Positions 1 through 7,024 of a stretch of 10,623 bases of DNA are shown here, in pieces. The translations under genes and the position numbers were made by a program. This stretch comes from Bacteroidota bacterium. GTDB taxonomy: Bacteria > Bacteroidota > Bacteroidia > Chitinophagales > Saprospiraceae. Location: assembly GCA_018969455.1 (NCBI GenBank), contig JAGWYI010000093.1:1-10623 (forward strand). Reading direction: 5' to 3'. Under the pieces are notes generated by a model that was given only the letters and a program-made list of their open reading frames with translations, did no database searches and had not been told where the DNA came from. Each line of letters begins with the position of its first letter. Positions within the stretch are counted from its first letter, which is position 1.

Positions 1-99
1 TGGAACATAGTGGTTTTTATTTTGATTTAAATTTATCCCACCAAAACTACGCCAATTATGGTATTTTGTATAAACCCGACAAACTTTTCCAGGAATTAA
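1..99 (+). other. Possible 3' tail of an upstream plus-strand gene, unconfirmed
   Basis: The plus frame beginning at base 3 is open from the window edge to a stop at 246-248. Its first 30 or so codons read like real protein (it begins EHSGFYFDLNLSHQN), with aromatic and polar residues such as are common in outer-membrane strands. Beyond about base 100 the frame runs antisense to the small lipoprotein gene and its translation turns into a hydrophobic, Phe/Arg-rich shadow. It may be the end of a gene that enters from the left and overlaps the lipoprotein tail to tail, a decayed tail, or chance. No family is recognised. Nothing else is visible in bases 1-99. Confidence 0.2.
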
Positions 100-297
100 T
101 CAGTGCATTCGTTTTTGCATTTTTTTGGGAAAAAGCCCTTCCTGGTGTTTTTTACGGGATGCAACGATTTCGCCTTTTTTGTTTACCTTGGGTTTTAAGC
201 TTTCTTGTGCGGGGCATCCGCTTTTTTTGCTGCAGGCCGATCCGATGAGGGCAACAGCCATGCAAAAAAGGAGCAAGCGCCATGTTTGATTTTTCAT
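100..297 (-). CDS. Small lysine-rich lipoprotein, 65 aa
   Basis: This encodes a 65-residue protein with a classical lipoprotein leader: Lys near the N-terminus, a hydrophobic stretch at residues 8-19, then a GSAC sequence placing the lipidated cysteine at residue 22. The mature part is only about 44 residues, very basic, and runs from a GCPA segment through a Lys-rich stretch to LFPKKMQKRM at the end. From memory, tiny lipoproteins with a GCPA-like segment and a basic tail recur in Bacteroidota without known function, but I cannot confirm homology here. The ATG at 295-297 is the only one that keeps the whole signal sequence. It lies 136 bases beyond the protease stop on the same strand; no TAnnTTTG box was found between them, so it may be read through from the protease gene. 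The lipoprotein call is fairly secure; the function is unknown. Confidence 0.7.
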   Translation of the reverse strand: MKNQTWRLLLFCMAVALIGSACSKKSGCPAQESLKPKVNKKGEIVASRKKHQEGLFPKKMQKRMH

Positions 298-433
298 GTA
301 TTCAGGTTTGATTTAACGCAAATGAACAAAAAGAGATCGCAAATGATGGAGTGCAATACTGCAAGAAGCGGGTTGTGTCCTTGCCGGCACATGCGCCGAG
401 CCAATCATGCAAGGTGAGGTATATAACGCCCGA

Positions 434-1711
434 TCAATCCAGATTGATGTGATCTTTTCGATTTTTTGTGAAAACATTATCAATTTGTACTTCTCGTCGA
501 ATGAATACCTCTCCCCTTTCGAAGCGTCGATTTTGGATAAAAATTCCTTGCCATTTTTTGCCGCAGGCATTGTGCAGTCGGCATCCATCCAGCCACAACC
601 TGCCGCCTGGTTCCACTAAAATATAGGCATTTTCGGGCAAAGAAACCCTGCAGGAGATATGTAGAATGCCGCCTTTGGCAACGGTGATGTTTCCTTCCAG
701 ATCGCGTGCGCCCATGAACGAAACCGAATCGCGAATAACCAAATCCATCGAGGGGTTGCGGGTGCACCAGGTAGGTTTGAGGCATTTGCGGGCGATATAA
801 CTTTCATTGGCAAAAGAAGCGTTTATTCGGGCAATTTGACAAGGTGTAAGGGCAATTTGGTAGGCGTTATAATCCATCATGTTGTTGGTTGCCTGGCTGC
901 GGCAGGGTTCTTCCTCCGTATAAGCCCAGCATTTGTTCGGGTGATTTTGGGTATCCGGGCAGCCATCTTCCATCCAGGCGTGTTGAAGTCCGAAGATATG
1001 CCCAATTTCATGATTAATCAGGCCATCAAAAGAATGAGCCGATTCTTTGCTTTCATACAAACCAGCCAGTTTCAGTGCCGTTCCGAGCGCAATACCTTGT
1101 CCGTTGGCCCGGTAGCTTGGCGATTGAATGCTGTCATCCGGATGAACCATCAGAAAGATGTTGAGGATGCTGTCTTTTCCTACTGAATATTTGTCAATAA
1201 CCTTCCGCGCGTAATTGTTGGCATTTTGCCCCTGGGAAATAAAATAATATAAATCATTGTCATAATGGAAATAGAATCCGTCATCCCCAGCTACCGGTTG
1301 CGGGCAAATTTGGTATTTATAGCCTTTGGGGAGGGCCAGTGTATTTTCGGGAGAGCGCCAATTGCGCACATTGGTATCAAGTTCGGCATTTGCGTAAGCG
1401 AGCAATTCCTTTAAAAATGTCCTTGCCTGACTCGGGTTAAAATTATGAGTACTATCTGCACTGTTCATCACCTGAAAATTGACCCTTACAATTTTGGGTG
1501 GCAGGTATTCGGGATGTTGCGGATTGGGCAGGTAGTTTTTCCAGTTGTTACAGCCTGCTACATCGGGTGGCATCACCATGTTGGCATGGGGCAGCGTGTT
1601 TTTGCCTGTTGTAGCAGGTGGAATGAACAAGCGTGTATGCACAGGGCTGCAGGCATACAGGAAAGCAGCGAACACGCACAGGATGGGCAATTTTTTTCCT
1701 GAAAATGGCAT
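434..1711 (-). CDS. M43-like (pappalysin/cytophagalysin) zinc metalloprotease lipoprotein
   Basis: This is a secreted zinc endopeptidase of the metzincin type. The zinc site HEIGHIFGLQH is at residues 234-244 (His234, His238 and His244 as ligands, Glu235 catalytic), followed by a Cys-rich loop (GCPDTQ, then KCW and PCRS) and the Met-turn NNMMDY, an arrangement typical of Bacteroidota M43 proteins. I chose the ATG at 1709-1711: it gives a compact leader ending LYAC with the lipidated Cys21 and starts 4 bases after the rhodanese stop. The upstream ATG at 1741 would overlap the rhodanese by 26 bases and bury the leader. The region after the catalytic domain (about residues 325-425) contains a WQGI segment as in beta-helix or adhesive modules, but the protein ends abruptly at NLD. 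No type IX sorting domain is seen, so lipid anchoring is the likely retention mode. The substrate is unknown. Confidence 0.88.
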   Translation of the reverse strand: MPFSGKKLPILCVFAAFLYACSPVHTRLFIPPATTGKNTLPHANMVMPPDVAGCNNWKNYLPNPQHPEYLPPKIVRVNFQVMNSADSTHNFNPSQARTFLKELLAYANAELDTNVRNWRSPENTLALPKGYKYQICPQPVAGDDGFYFHYDNDLYYFISQGQNANNYARKVIDKYSVGKDSILNIFLMVHPDDSIQSPSYRANGQGIALGTALKLAGLYESKESAHSFDGLINHEIGHIFGLQHAWMEDGCPDTQNHPNKCWAYTEEEPCRSQATNNMMDYNAYQIALTPCQIARINASFANESYIARKCLKPTWCTRNPSMDLVIRDSVSFMGARDLEGNITVAKGGILHISCRVSLPENAYILVEPGGRLWLDGCRLHNACGKKWQGIFIQNRRFERGEVFIRREVQIDNVFTKNRKDHINLD

Positions 1712-1715
1712 TTTT

Positions 1716-2027
1716 TTATGGTTGCGTTTTACCAAACGCATCTTCCCATGCCAAAATCCCGCCTTTTAAGTTCAAAACGTTGGTAAAACCGTTGGCTTGT
1801 AAAATGCTTTGTGCCATGCCCGAGCGTGCGCCCGAGCGGCAATGCAGCACAATTTCTTCATTTTTATGTTCTTCTAATTCCCAAATATGGGCAACCAAAT
1901 CGTTGAGCGGCATCAATTTTGCGCCGATGTTAAACGCTTCATACTCCCAGGGTTCCCGAACATCAATGAATAGGAACTTTTCACCTTGCTGAAATTTAGC
2001 TTTCAATTCTTGTACCGTGATTTCCAT
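1716..2027 (-). CDS. Single-domain rhodanese-like sulfurtransferase, 103 aa
   Basis: This is a stand-alone rhodanese domain of GlpE size. The active-site loop HCRSGARS carries the nucleophilic Cys63 that would hold the persulfide, and the earlier DVREPWEYE segment (residues 22-30) and the late LKGGILAW segment (about 88-94) are the other family hallmarks. No signal peptide or membrane span is present, so it should be cytoplasmic. I chose the ATG at 2025-2027 because the family begins close to MEITVQEL; an in-frame ATG at 2111 would add 28 atypical residues and overlap the upstream PASTA gene. It lies 29 bases after the PASTA stop and 4 bases before the protease start, so it is probably co-transcribed with both. 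The sulfur acceptor cannot be told from sequence; some such proteins only bind sulfide or regulate. Confidence 0.9.
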   Translation of the reverse strand: MEITVQELKAKFQQGEKFLFIDVREPWEYEAFNIGAKLMPLNDLVAHIWELEEHKNEEIVLHCRSGARSGMAQSILQANGFTNVLNLKGGILAWEDAFGKTQP

Positions 2028-2056
2028 GTGTTGCGATGGCTTGAATGAATAAAAAA

Positions 2057-2899
2057 TTATCGTTGCTCTGTTGAAGTTGTGCACTCGGCGGGCTTTTCCT
2101 GGGTTATCCACAAATCAACCTGTTCTCCCACCCGCATTTGAATGTTAGGGTCGTATTTGGGGCTTTGTCTCCAAACGTAGGCATTTCCGGGATCATTTAC
2201 CGAGCCGTTGGGGATTACGGTTCCCACATTCAGGCTGCTGGTTTGGATTAAAAATTTGGCGGCATCGAGGGTTTGGCAAACGCAATCGGGGATATTTACA
2301 TTCAGCAGGACCTTGTCGCTGACAACAAAATCAACGGGAGTTCCCATTTCCACCTTAAAGCCATTCCGAATTTTATCGGTAATGGTATCGCCCTGATAAA
2401 TTACGGCCACAATGGTGTTGGGTTCCAAAATCGGGTTGGCCACACGGGCAACGATCCGGGGCTTTAGGCCCATTAAACTCAATTTTCGGCTATACACCTC
2501 ATAATCATCTCCGGAAGCCAGATCGGGCAACTTTAAAATGTCGGGATTGTTTTTTGCAATGGTAAAATACAGGGTACGGCCTTCTTTAACCCGGCTGTCG
2601 GCCTTTGGGTTTTGGGACAACACTTCGCCCGGCGCCTTTCCCAACACATATACCGAATCGCTAACTGCCACATCAAATCCCCGGGATCGGGCTTTTTTGG
2701 ATGCCTCCCGGTATCCCATACCCACATAATTGGGCACCTGCACACTCTCGCCATGATTGGTATAACACCGAAGCCACCAAAAGGTAAGCAAAAGGATGAG
2801 GGAGAACAAGCCCATCATGCCCAGGCAGTTTTTTACCACAAAGGGTGTGGTAAAAAATGCATACAGTTCGAGCGCCCAACGGCGAAGTCTTTGCATCAT
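2057..2899 (-). CDS. Membrane-anchored protein with three PASTA domains, 280 aa
   Basis: A short basic cytoplasmic N-terminus is followed by one membrane span (about residues 25-44, GMMGLFSLILLLTFWW) and three PASTA repeats: about 52-116 (starts VQVPNYVGM), 122-194 (starts LKLPDLASG) and 200-267 (starts VNIPDCVCQ). PASTA domains bind peptidoglycan or beta-lactam-like ligands, so the protein probably sits in the inner membrane with its repeats in the periplasm, touching the cell wall. There is no kinase or transpeptidase domain, unlike the PknB and PBP2x proteins where PASTA was defined; kinase-less PASTA proteins of this build are common in Bacteroidota and poorly characterised. The start could equally be the second ATG (2894-2896). 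A TACTTTTG box lies 46 bases upstream, and the gene probably heads the unit that continues into the rhodanese and protease genes. Confidence 0.9.
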   Translation of the reverse strand: MMQRLRRWALELYAFFTTPFVVKNCLGMMGLFSLILLLTFWWLRCYTNHGESVQVPNYVGMGYREASKKARSRGFDVAVSDSVYVLGKAPGEVLSQNPKADSRVKEGRTLYFTIAKNNPDILKLPDLASGDDYEVYSRKLSLMGLKPRIVARVANPILEPNTIVAVIYQGDTITDKIRNGFKVEMGTPVDFVVSDKVLLNVNIPDCVCQTLDAAKFLIQTSSLNVGTVIPNGSVNDPGNAYVWRQSPKYDPNIQMRVGEQVDLWITQEKPAECTTSTEQR

Positions 2900-2944
2900 G
2901 GACAGGTTGTTGTTTTATCTGTTCAAATTGGGTATTTATTTCTG

Positions 2945-2952
2945 CAAAAGTA
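2945..2952 (-). promoter_or_regulatory. Bacteroidota-type -7 box for the PASTA-rhodanese-protease unit
   Basis: On the minus strand this reads TACTTTTG, followed by CAGA, a full match to the TAnnTTTG -7 consensus. It is 45 bases from the PASTA start, giving a leader of roughly 40 bases. No TTTG -33 element lies at the usual 19-21 base spacing; the nearest upstream TTTG (2986-2989) is too far. The call rests on the -7 box and its position only. Confidence 0.5.
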
Positions 2953-3043
2953 GAACAGGAAATTGAAATTGGGCAGGTGTTTTTACAAAGGGTTCGCTTT
3001 CTTTGCGCCACTGACTTTTACCATTTAAAAGCAACCCTGGCAA

Positions 3044-4129
3044 ATGTACGAAAATCCGAAACTGCTGCTCGATCCTTCAAAACCAATCGAACCTGGCCAA
3101 TTCACCTGGCGCAGCCCCAGCAACCTGGCTATTGTTAAATATTGGGGCAAATACGACGTTCAATTGCCAAAGAATCCTTCCCTTAGCCTTACATTGGCAG
3201 CTTCATGCACGGATACCATGCTTGAATTTACACAGATAGAAAATACCAGTGGTCAAATTCAACTTGATTTTTTCTTTCATCAGGAAGAAAACGAGGCCTT
3301 CCGCGCTCGAACCCTCCGGTTTCTGGAGCAATTACGCCCCATATTTCCATTTTTACAACAATTACACCTCAGCATCCACAGCGGAAATTCTTTCCCGCAT
3401 TCGGCGGGTATTGCGTCTTCGGCATCCAGCATGTCGGCCCTGGCCTTGTGTCTTTGCTCGCTGGAGGATGCACTTTTCGGCACCCTGAGCGATCCAAAGG
3501 CATTTGATCAAAAAGCCTCCTATCTGGCACGCCTCGGCAGCGGCAGCGCCTGTCGATCCATTTTTTCTCATGCCGCCATCTGGGGCCTTACCAACGCTGT
3601 TCCCGGCTCGTCTGACGAATACGCCGTTCCTTTTGGCGACGAGTTACACGATCAATTCAAGAACTTCCACGACGATATCTTAATTGTTTCCTCCGACGAA
3701 AAAGCGGTTTCCAGCAGTGTCGGCCATGCCTTAATGGATGGAAATCCTTTCGCAGAGCCTCGATATGCACAAGCCCGCGCACGCCTGACAACCTTAATAG
3801 ATGCTATGAAATCGGGCGACCTCGAAACCTTTGGTAAAATTGCCGAAGATGAAGCGCTCGCCTTGCATGCCCTTATGATGTGCAGCAACCCTTCCTACAT
3901 GCTGATGAAACCGGGTACTCTGGCCATTATTGAAAAAGTTCGGCAATACCGGGCCGATTCGGGAAATCCCGTGTATTTCAGCCTGGATGCAGGTCCCAAC
4001 ATCCATTTGCTGTATCCGGGCGACATCATTCACGAGGTGCGGGCTTTTATAGACGATCAACTGTTGGAACACTGTGAAAATCAGTATGTGCAACAGGATT
4101 GGGTTGGAGAGGGGCCCGAAGAAATGTAA
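3044..4129 (+). CDS. mvaD: Diphosphomevalonate decarboxylase
   Basis: This enzyme performs the ATP-dependent decarboxylation of mevalonate 5-diphosphate to isopentenyl diphosphate, the last step of the mevalonate route to isoprenoids, in the cytoplasm. Visible GHMP-superfamily features are the N-terminal substrate segment NLAIVKYWGKYD (residues 27-38, Lys32 equivalent to the conserved active-site lysine), the phosphate-binding loop PHSAGIASSASS (118-129), GSGSACRS (165-172, conserved Arg171) and SLDAGPN with the catalytic Asp315. Length (361 aa) fits the longer Bacteroidota form with an extended N-terminus. The ATG at 3044 fits, since the conserved region begins about 22 residues in. It is divergent from the PASTA gene across 144 bases; no convincing plus-strand TAnnTTTG box was found there (TTTCTTTG at 2998-3005 has one mismatch). 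No other mevalonate-pathway gene is in the window. Confidence 0.95.
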   Translation: MYENPKLLLDPSKPIEPGQFTWRSPSNLAIVKYWGKYDVQLPKNPSLSLTLAASCTDTMLEFTQIENTSGQIQLDFFFHQEENEAFRARTLRFLEQLRPIFPFLQQLHLSIHSGNSFPHSAGIASSASSMSALALCLCSLEDALFGTLSDPKAFDQKASYLARLGSGSACRSIFSHAAIWGLTNAVPGSSDEYAVPFGDELHDQFKNFHDDILIVSSDEKAVSSSVGHALMDGNPFAEPRYAQARARLTTLIDAMKSGDLETFGKIAEDEALALHALMMCSNPSYMLMKPGTLAIIEKVRQYRADSGNPVYFSLDAGPNIHLLYPGDIIHEVRAFIDDQLLEHCENQYVQQDWVGEGPEEM

Positions 4130-4211
4130 CCCGCAAAGAAGCCGTTTGCATTCGTTGTGTTATACCAGGATTCGCCGGATTTTGTGGATAAATCAGGATG
4201 GATTTCGATGG

Positions 4212-4229
4212 TTTATAATGATTTATAAA
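4212..4229. repeat. AT-only inverted repeat upstream of the Cys-rich gene promoter
   Basis: Arms TTTATAA (4212-4218) and TTATAAA (4223-4229) are separated by TGAT. The repeat lies 17 bases before the -33 element of the next gene, a position where a regulator could bind. With arms of A and T only in an AT-rich stretch, chance is a fair explanation. Confidence 0.25.
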
Positions 4230-4246
4230 GATCGTTATGCACAAAA

Positions 4247-4279
4247 TTTGGCGGCGTAAAGTATAAATGGATACCTTTG
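4247..4279 (+). promoter_or_regulatory. Promoter of the Cys-rich protein / TonB receptor unit
   Basis: A TTTG -33 element (4247-4250) and a TACCTTTG -7 box (4272-4279) are separated by 21 bases, matching the Bacteroidota housekeeping sigma consensus. Transcription should begin around 4285-4288, some 10-13 bases before the ATG at 4298. This also rules out a start at the TTG at 4277, which lies inside the -7 box. Confidence 0.7.
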
Positions 4280-4297
4280 CATGAGAAATATCCATTC

Positions 4298-4714
4298 ATG
4301 CAAAAGATGCATAAAATATTTGTTCTAAGCTGGCTATTCACCTTGCTGATCGCAACGGTGGGCATCAGTGTTGAACAAATATATTGCTATTGCATGGGCA
4401 ATACCAAAATTGCCTTGTTTCCTGGCGAATCCGGATGTTGTAAACCACAAAAAACTTGCTGTAAAAAAAACCAAAAACACCGGAATTGTACCCACAAAAC
4501 GGTTAAGGTACACCAGCTGAAAACAGAAGCGGTATCCACTCCGGTTGAGTTCAAATTTTTTTGCAGCCCCTTCCTGCTCCCCGAACCCCTTCCATCCTTA
4601 GCTGTTGGAACCGTTGATTGCCAGCATACAGCCTTGCACTTGCCCGATTTTGCCCTCCCACCACCAATTTCGGGCAGAATTCGCTGTATAAAACACCAGC
4701 AATTTCTTTGTTAG
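4298..4714 (+). CDS. HYC_CC_PP-type small cysteine-rich exported protein, probable metal handling
   Basis: The 138-residue product has an N-terminal hydrophobic segment (about residues 7-24) that should act as a signal peptide or membrane anchor, and 11 cysteines. It follows the architecture of the Bacteroidota family named after its HYC, CC and PP motifs: CYCMG at residues 30-34 near the export signal, Cys pairs at 47-48 and 54-55 in a Lys-rich region, and PPPISGR at 121-127 close to the C-terminus. Here the usual His of HYC is Cys30, giving a Cys-Tyr-Cys pair; the last residue is also Cys. Such proteins are commonly found beside TonB-dependent receptors and heavy-metal-associated-domain proteins, which suggests periplasmic metal (likely copper) binding or delivery, but the function is not established. 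Met4 (ATG 4307) is an alternative start. The receptor gene begins 80 bases after its stop. Confidence 0.75.
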   Translation: MQKMHKIFVLSWLFTLLIATVGISVEQIYCYCMGNTKIALFPGESGCCKPQKTCCKKNQKHRNCTHKTVKVHQLKTEAVSTPVEFKFFCSPFLLPEPLPSLAVGTVDCQHTALHLPDFALPPPISGRIRCIKHQQFLC

Positions 4715-4720
4715 ACAGTC

Positions 4721-4797
4721 TGATATCACAACGCAAGCTGCGCTCGAATGTTCCTTAACTGTGCACTCCCGGTGCACCCATTCTCGATGATATCATG
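4721..4797 (+). promoter_or_regulatory. Nested inverted repeats spanning the gap to the TonB receptor start
   Basis: The palindrome TGATATCA occurs at 4721-4728, just after the Cys-rich gene, and again at 4788-4795, where its last base is the A of the receptor start codon. Being self-complementary, the two copies can pair as an 8-bp closing stem. Inside lie two small hairpins: CGCA-AGC-TGCG (4732-4742) and GTGCAC-TCCCG-GTGCAC (4761-4777). In the mRNA this would form a branched structure that partly hides the start codon; in DNA the two palindromes could be paired operators. No Shine-Dalgarno sequence or separate promoter is seen here. The repeats are read directly; the role is inference. Confidence 0.4.
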
Positions 4798-7023
4798 CAA
4801 AAAAAATATACCCTGGGCATACTTATGCCCTTGTTGGTTCCCGCATTTTTGTACAGCCAATCTGTATTACATGGCCTGGTTTCCAATGAAAAAGAAGAAT
4901 TACTCATAGGCGCTCACGTTTATTGGAAAGACACCCACGTCGGCGCCATTACCGACACCTCCGGTTATTTTGACATCCCGGCACGTCCAGACACGGCGAT
5001 TTTATCGGTTCAGTATTTCAGTTACCCGCTTTTTGAGGCAAGTGTTTTCCCGGGTGAGAACAACCTATGGATCCTCATTCCAGGAAGTGTACAATTGCAA
5101 GCCGTTGAAATTGAGGAGCAACAGTTTGGCAACCGGGTATCTACCCTGGAAACCAGAAACCTGGAGCAAATTGACCACAAAGAACTGCGCAAAGCGCCTT
5201 GTTGCAATTTATCAGAAAGTTTTGAAACCAATGGTTCGGTAGATGTGCGCTATCCGGATGCCGTCACCGGAATCAGAGAAATTCAATTGCTGGGCCTTCG
5301 CGGAATTTATAGCCAGTTTTTGATTGAAAACCGACCCACCATGACCGGCATCGCCATTCCATTTGGGTTTGATTTCATACCCGGATCCTGGCTTAGAGGC
5401 ATTGTGCTTGCCAAAGGCGCCAGCACAGTAAAAAATGGAAACATGGGCATTACCGGGCAAATTAACGCCGATTTGGTAAAGCCCGACAACGACAAACCCC
5501 TTTTTGTCAATGTTTTTTCTTCCACCGAAGGCCGCGGCGAATTGAACATTCATGTAAATAGAAAGAGGAATGCGCATTTTTCGCAAGGCCTGCTTATGCA
5601 CGGAAGCCTGGTGCGCAACCGATGGGATCGCAACCGGGATAATTTTTACGATGCTCCTAATCGCCATCAAATCAATGCCTTATACCGGGCTATCTACGAT
5701 GGCGCCCTGGGTTGCGCCCAATTCAATGTGCAAATGCTTGACGACCGACGCATAAGCGGTCAAATAGATTCCATTCCCGGAAGTGTATCCTTTTTTGGCG
5801 TCAATCAACACAATCAGCGCATTGAATCGTGGGCAAAATTCGGACTGGAAGGCATCGGTGGCAAAAGGTTCCGGGAAATAGGAAATATTGCCGGTTTCTC
5901 ATGGCATCAAACAGAGGCGCTTTTCGGATCCACACGATATTGGGCCACCCAACGTTCGCTGTATCTGCAAAGCCTTTACCAAACCATTATAAACAATACC
6001 CAACATAAAATAGTGGTGGCTCCTTCCTTCCAATACGATAATATAAGTGAGCATATGCAAGAAAATGCTTATCATCGTATTGAAACCAGCACGGGAATCA
6101 TGTCCGAGTATACTTACAGGCATCCATCCCTTCGAATAGAGGGAAGTGATTTTGTATGGGTTGCAGGCCTGCGTGCCGATTACAACAATCGTTTTGGGTG
6201 GCAACTTACGCCCCGCTTCAGTGCCAAATACAACTTGACAGAACATGCAGTGGTACGTATTTCGGGCGGATTGGGATACCGCTCACCCAATTTGATCGCT
6301 GAAAACCTGAGTTTACTTGCCAGCAATCGCTACTTGAATTTTGCCCCCGATCTGCGCAATGAGGCTGCCTGGAATTATGGACTCAATTACACCCATGATT
6401 TCAAAATACTGCACCGGAATGCCAGCATCAGTTTGGATGCCTTCCGAACCGATTTTATCCGACAAATTGTGGTTGATGTGGACGCCGACCCTACGGTAGT
6501 TTCTTTTTACAATTTGAAGGGAATTTCTTTGGCCAACAGCATCTTACTCGTGGCACAATGGAATGTAATACGCGGATTAGACCTAAAAATCGGGCTCAAA
6601 TGGAATGATGTACGCACCACCTATGCCAATGGAATGCAACGCACGCCCCCCCTTGTGGCGCGTCAACGTGGTTTAATCACACTCGACTACACCACACCCC
6701 GAAAAAAATGGTCATTTAATGTGCGAACCCATGTAGTTGGGCGCCAAAGACTGCCCGATGTAGAAAAGATCCCGCATGAATATACCCATGGTTTGTTGAC
6801 AGAAAGTCCTGTTTACTGGATCTGGAGTGGGCAAATTACAAGGCGCTGGGAAAAAATAGAATGGTATGCTGGCATGGAAAACATCAGCAACTACCAGCAG
6901 CATTTGGCGGTCGTGGCAGCGCGCGAGCCATGGAGCCCTTACTTCAATGGCAGCAGGATATGGGCGCCTATGATGGGTCAAATGTTGAATATGGGTGTTC
7001 GATACACGCCCCAAGGTTTGTAG
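4795..7023 (+). CDS. TonB-dependent outer-membrane receptor, probable metal/metallophore type
   Basis: This is an outer-membrane active transporter energised by TonB-ExbBD. In order it shows a signal peptide (about residues 1-22, cut near YSQ), a carboxypeptidase-regulatory-like beta domain (about 24-106; VLHGLVSN start, DTSGYFDIP), a plug (about 115-232) and a 22-strand-type barrel to residue 742. The plug contains APCCNLSESFETN with adjacent cysteines 136-137, then AVTGIREIQLLGLRGIY, and the VLAKGASTVKNGNMGITG segment (204-221) typical of plug domains. This Cys-Cys-containing receptor type is one I associate with Bacteroidota genes for heavy-metal handling, and its partner here is a HYC_CC_PP-type protein, so copper or another soft metal is the best guess; the ligand is not provable from sequence. 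No HMA-domain gene or periplasmic binding protein follows; a terminator comes 1 base after the stop. ATG 4795 is the only start that keeps the signal peptide. Confidence 0.9.
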   Translation: MQKKYTLGILMPLLVPAFLYSQSVLHGLVSNEKEELLIGAHVYWKDTHVGAITDTSGYFDIPARPDTAILSVQYFSYPLFEASVFPGENNLWILIPGSVQLQAVEIEEQQFGNRVSTLETRNLEQIDHKELRKAPCCNLSESFETNGSVDVRYPDAVTGIREIQLLGLRGIYSQFLIENRPTMTGIAIPFGFDFIPGSWLRGIVLAKGASTVKNGNMGITGQINADLVKPDNDKPLFVNVFSSTEGRGELNIHVNRKRNAHFSQGLLMHGSLVRNRWDRNRDNFYDAPNRHQINALYRAIYDGALGCAQFNVQMLDDRRISGQIDSIPGSVSFFGVNQHNQRIESWAKFGLEGIGGKRFREIGNIAGFSWHQTEALFGSTRYWATQRSLYLQSLYQTIINNTQHKIVVAPSFQYDNISEHMQENAYHRIETSTGIMSEYTYRHPSLRIEGSDFVWVAGLRADYNNRFGWQLTPRFSAKYNLTEHAVVRISGGLGYRSPNLIAENLSLLASNRYLNFAPDLRNEAAWNYGLNYTHDFKILHRNASISLDAFRTDFIRQIVVDVDADPTVVSFYNLKGISLANSILLVAQWNVIRGLDLKIGLKWNDVRTTYANGMQRTPPLVARQRGLITLDYTTPRKKWSFNVRTHVVGRQRLPDVEKIPHEYTHGLLTESPVYWIWSGQITRRWEKIEWYAGMENISNYQQHLAVVAAREPWSPYFNGSRIWAPMMGQMLNMGVRYTPQGL

Positions 7024-7024
7024 C

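Noticed and set aside
379..414. Possible terminator hairpin (CCTTGCCGGC with GCCG and GCAAGG) between the protease and small lipoprotein genes
   Set aside because: The stem is interrupted by a 10-base one-sided bulge and has no U-tract on the minus strand, so it does not qualify as an intrinsic terminator.
2028..2111. 28-residue N-terminal extension of the rhodanese
   Set aside because: It would overlap the PASTA gene by 55 bases and adds residues not typical of single-domain rhodaneses.
4277..4297. Upstream TTG start for the Cys-rich protein
   Set aside because: It lies in the -7 box, upstream of the expected transcription start; ATG 4298 gives a normal leader.
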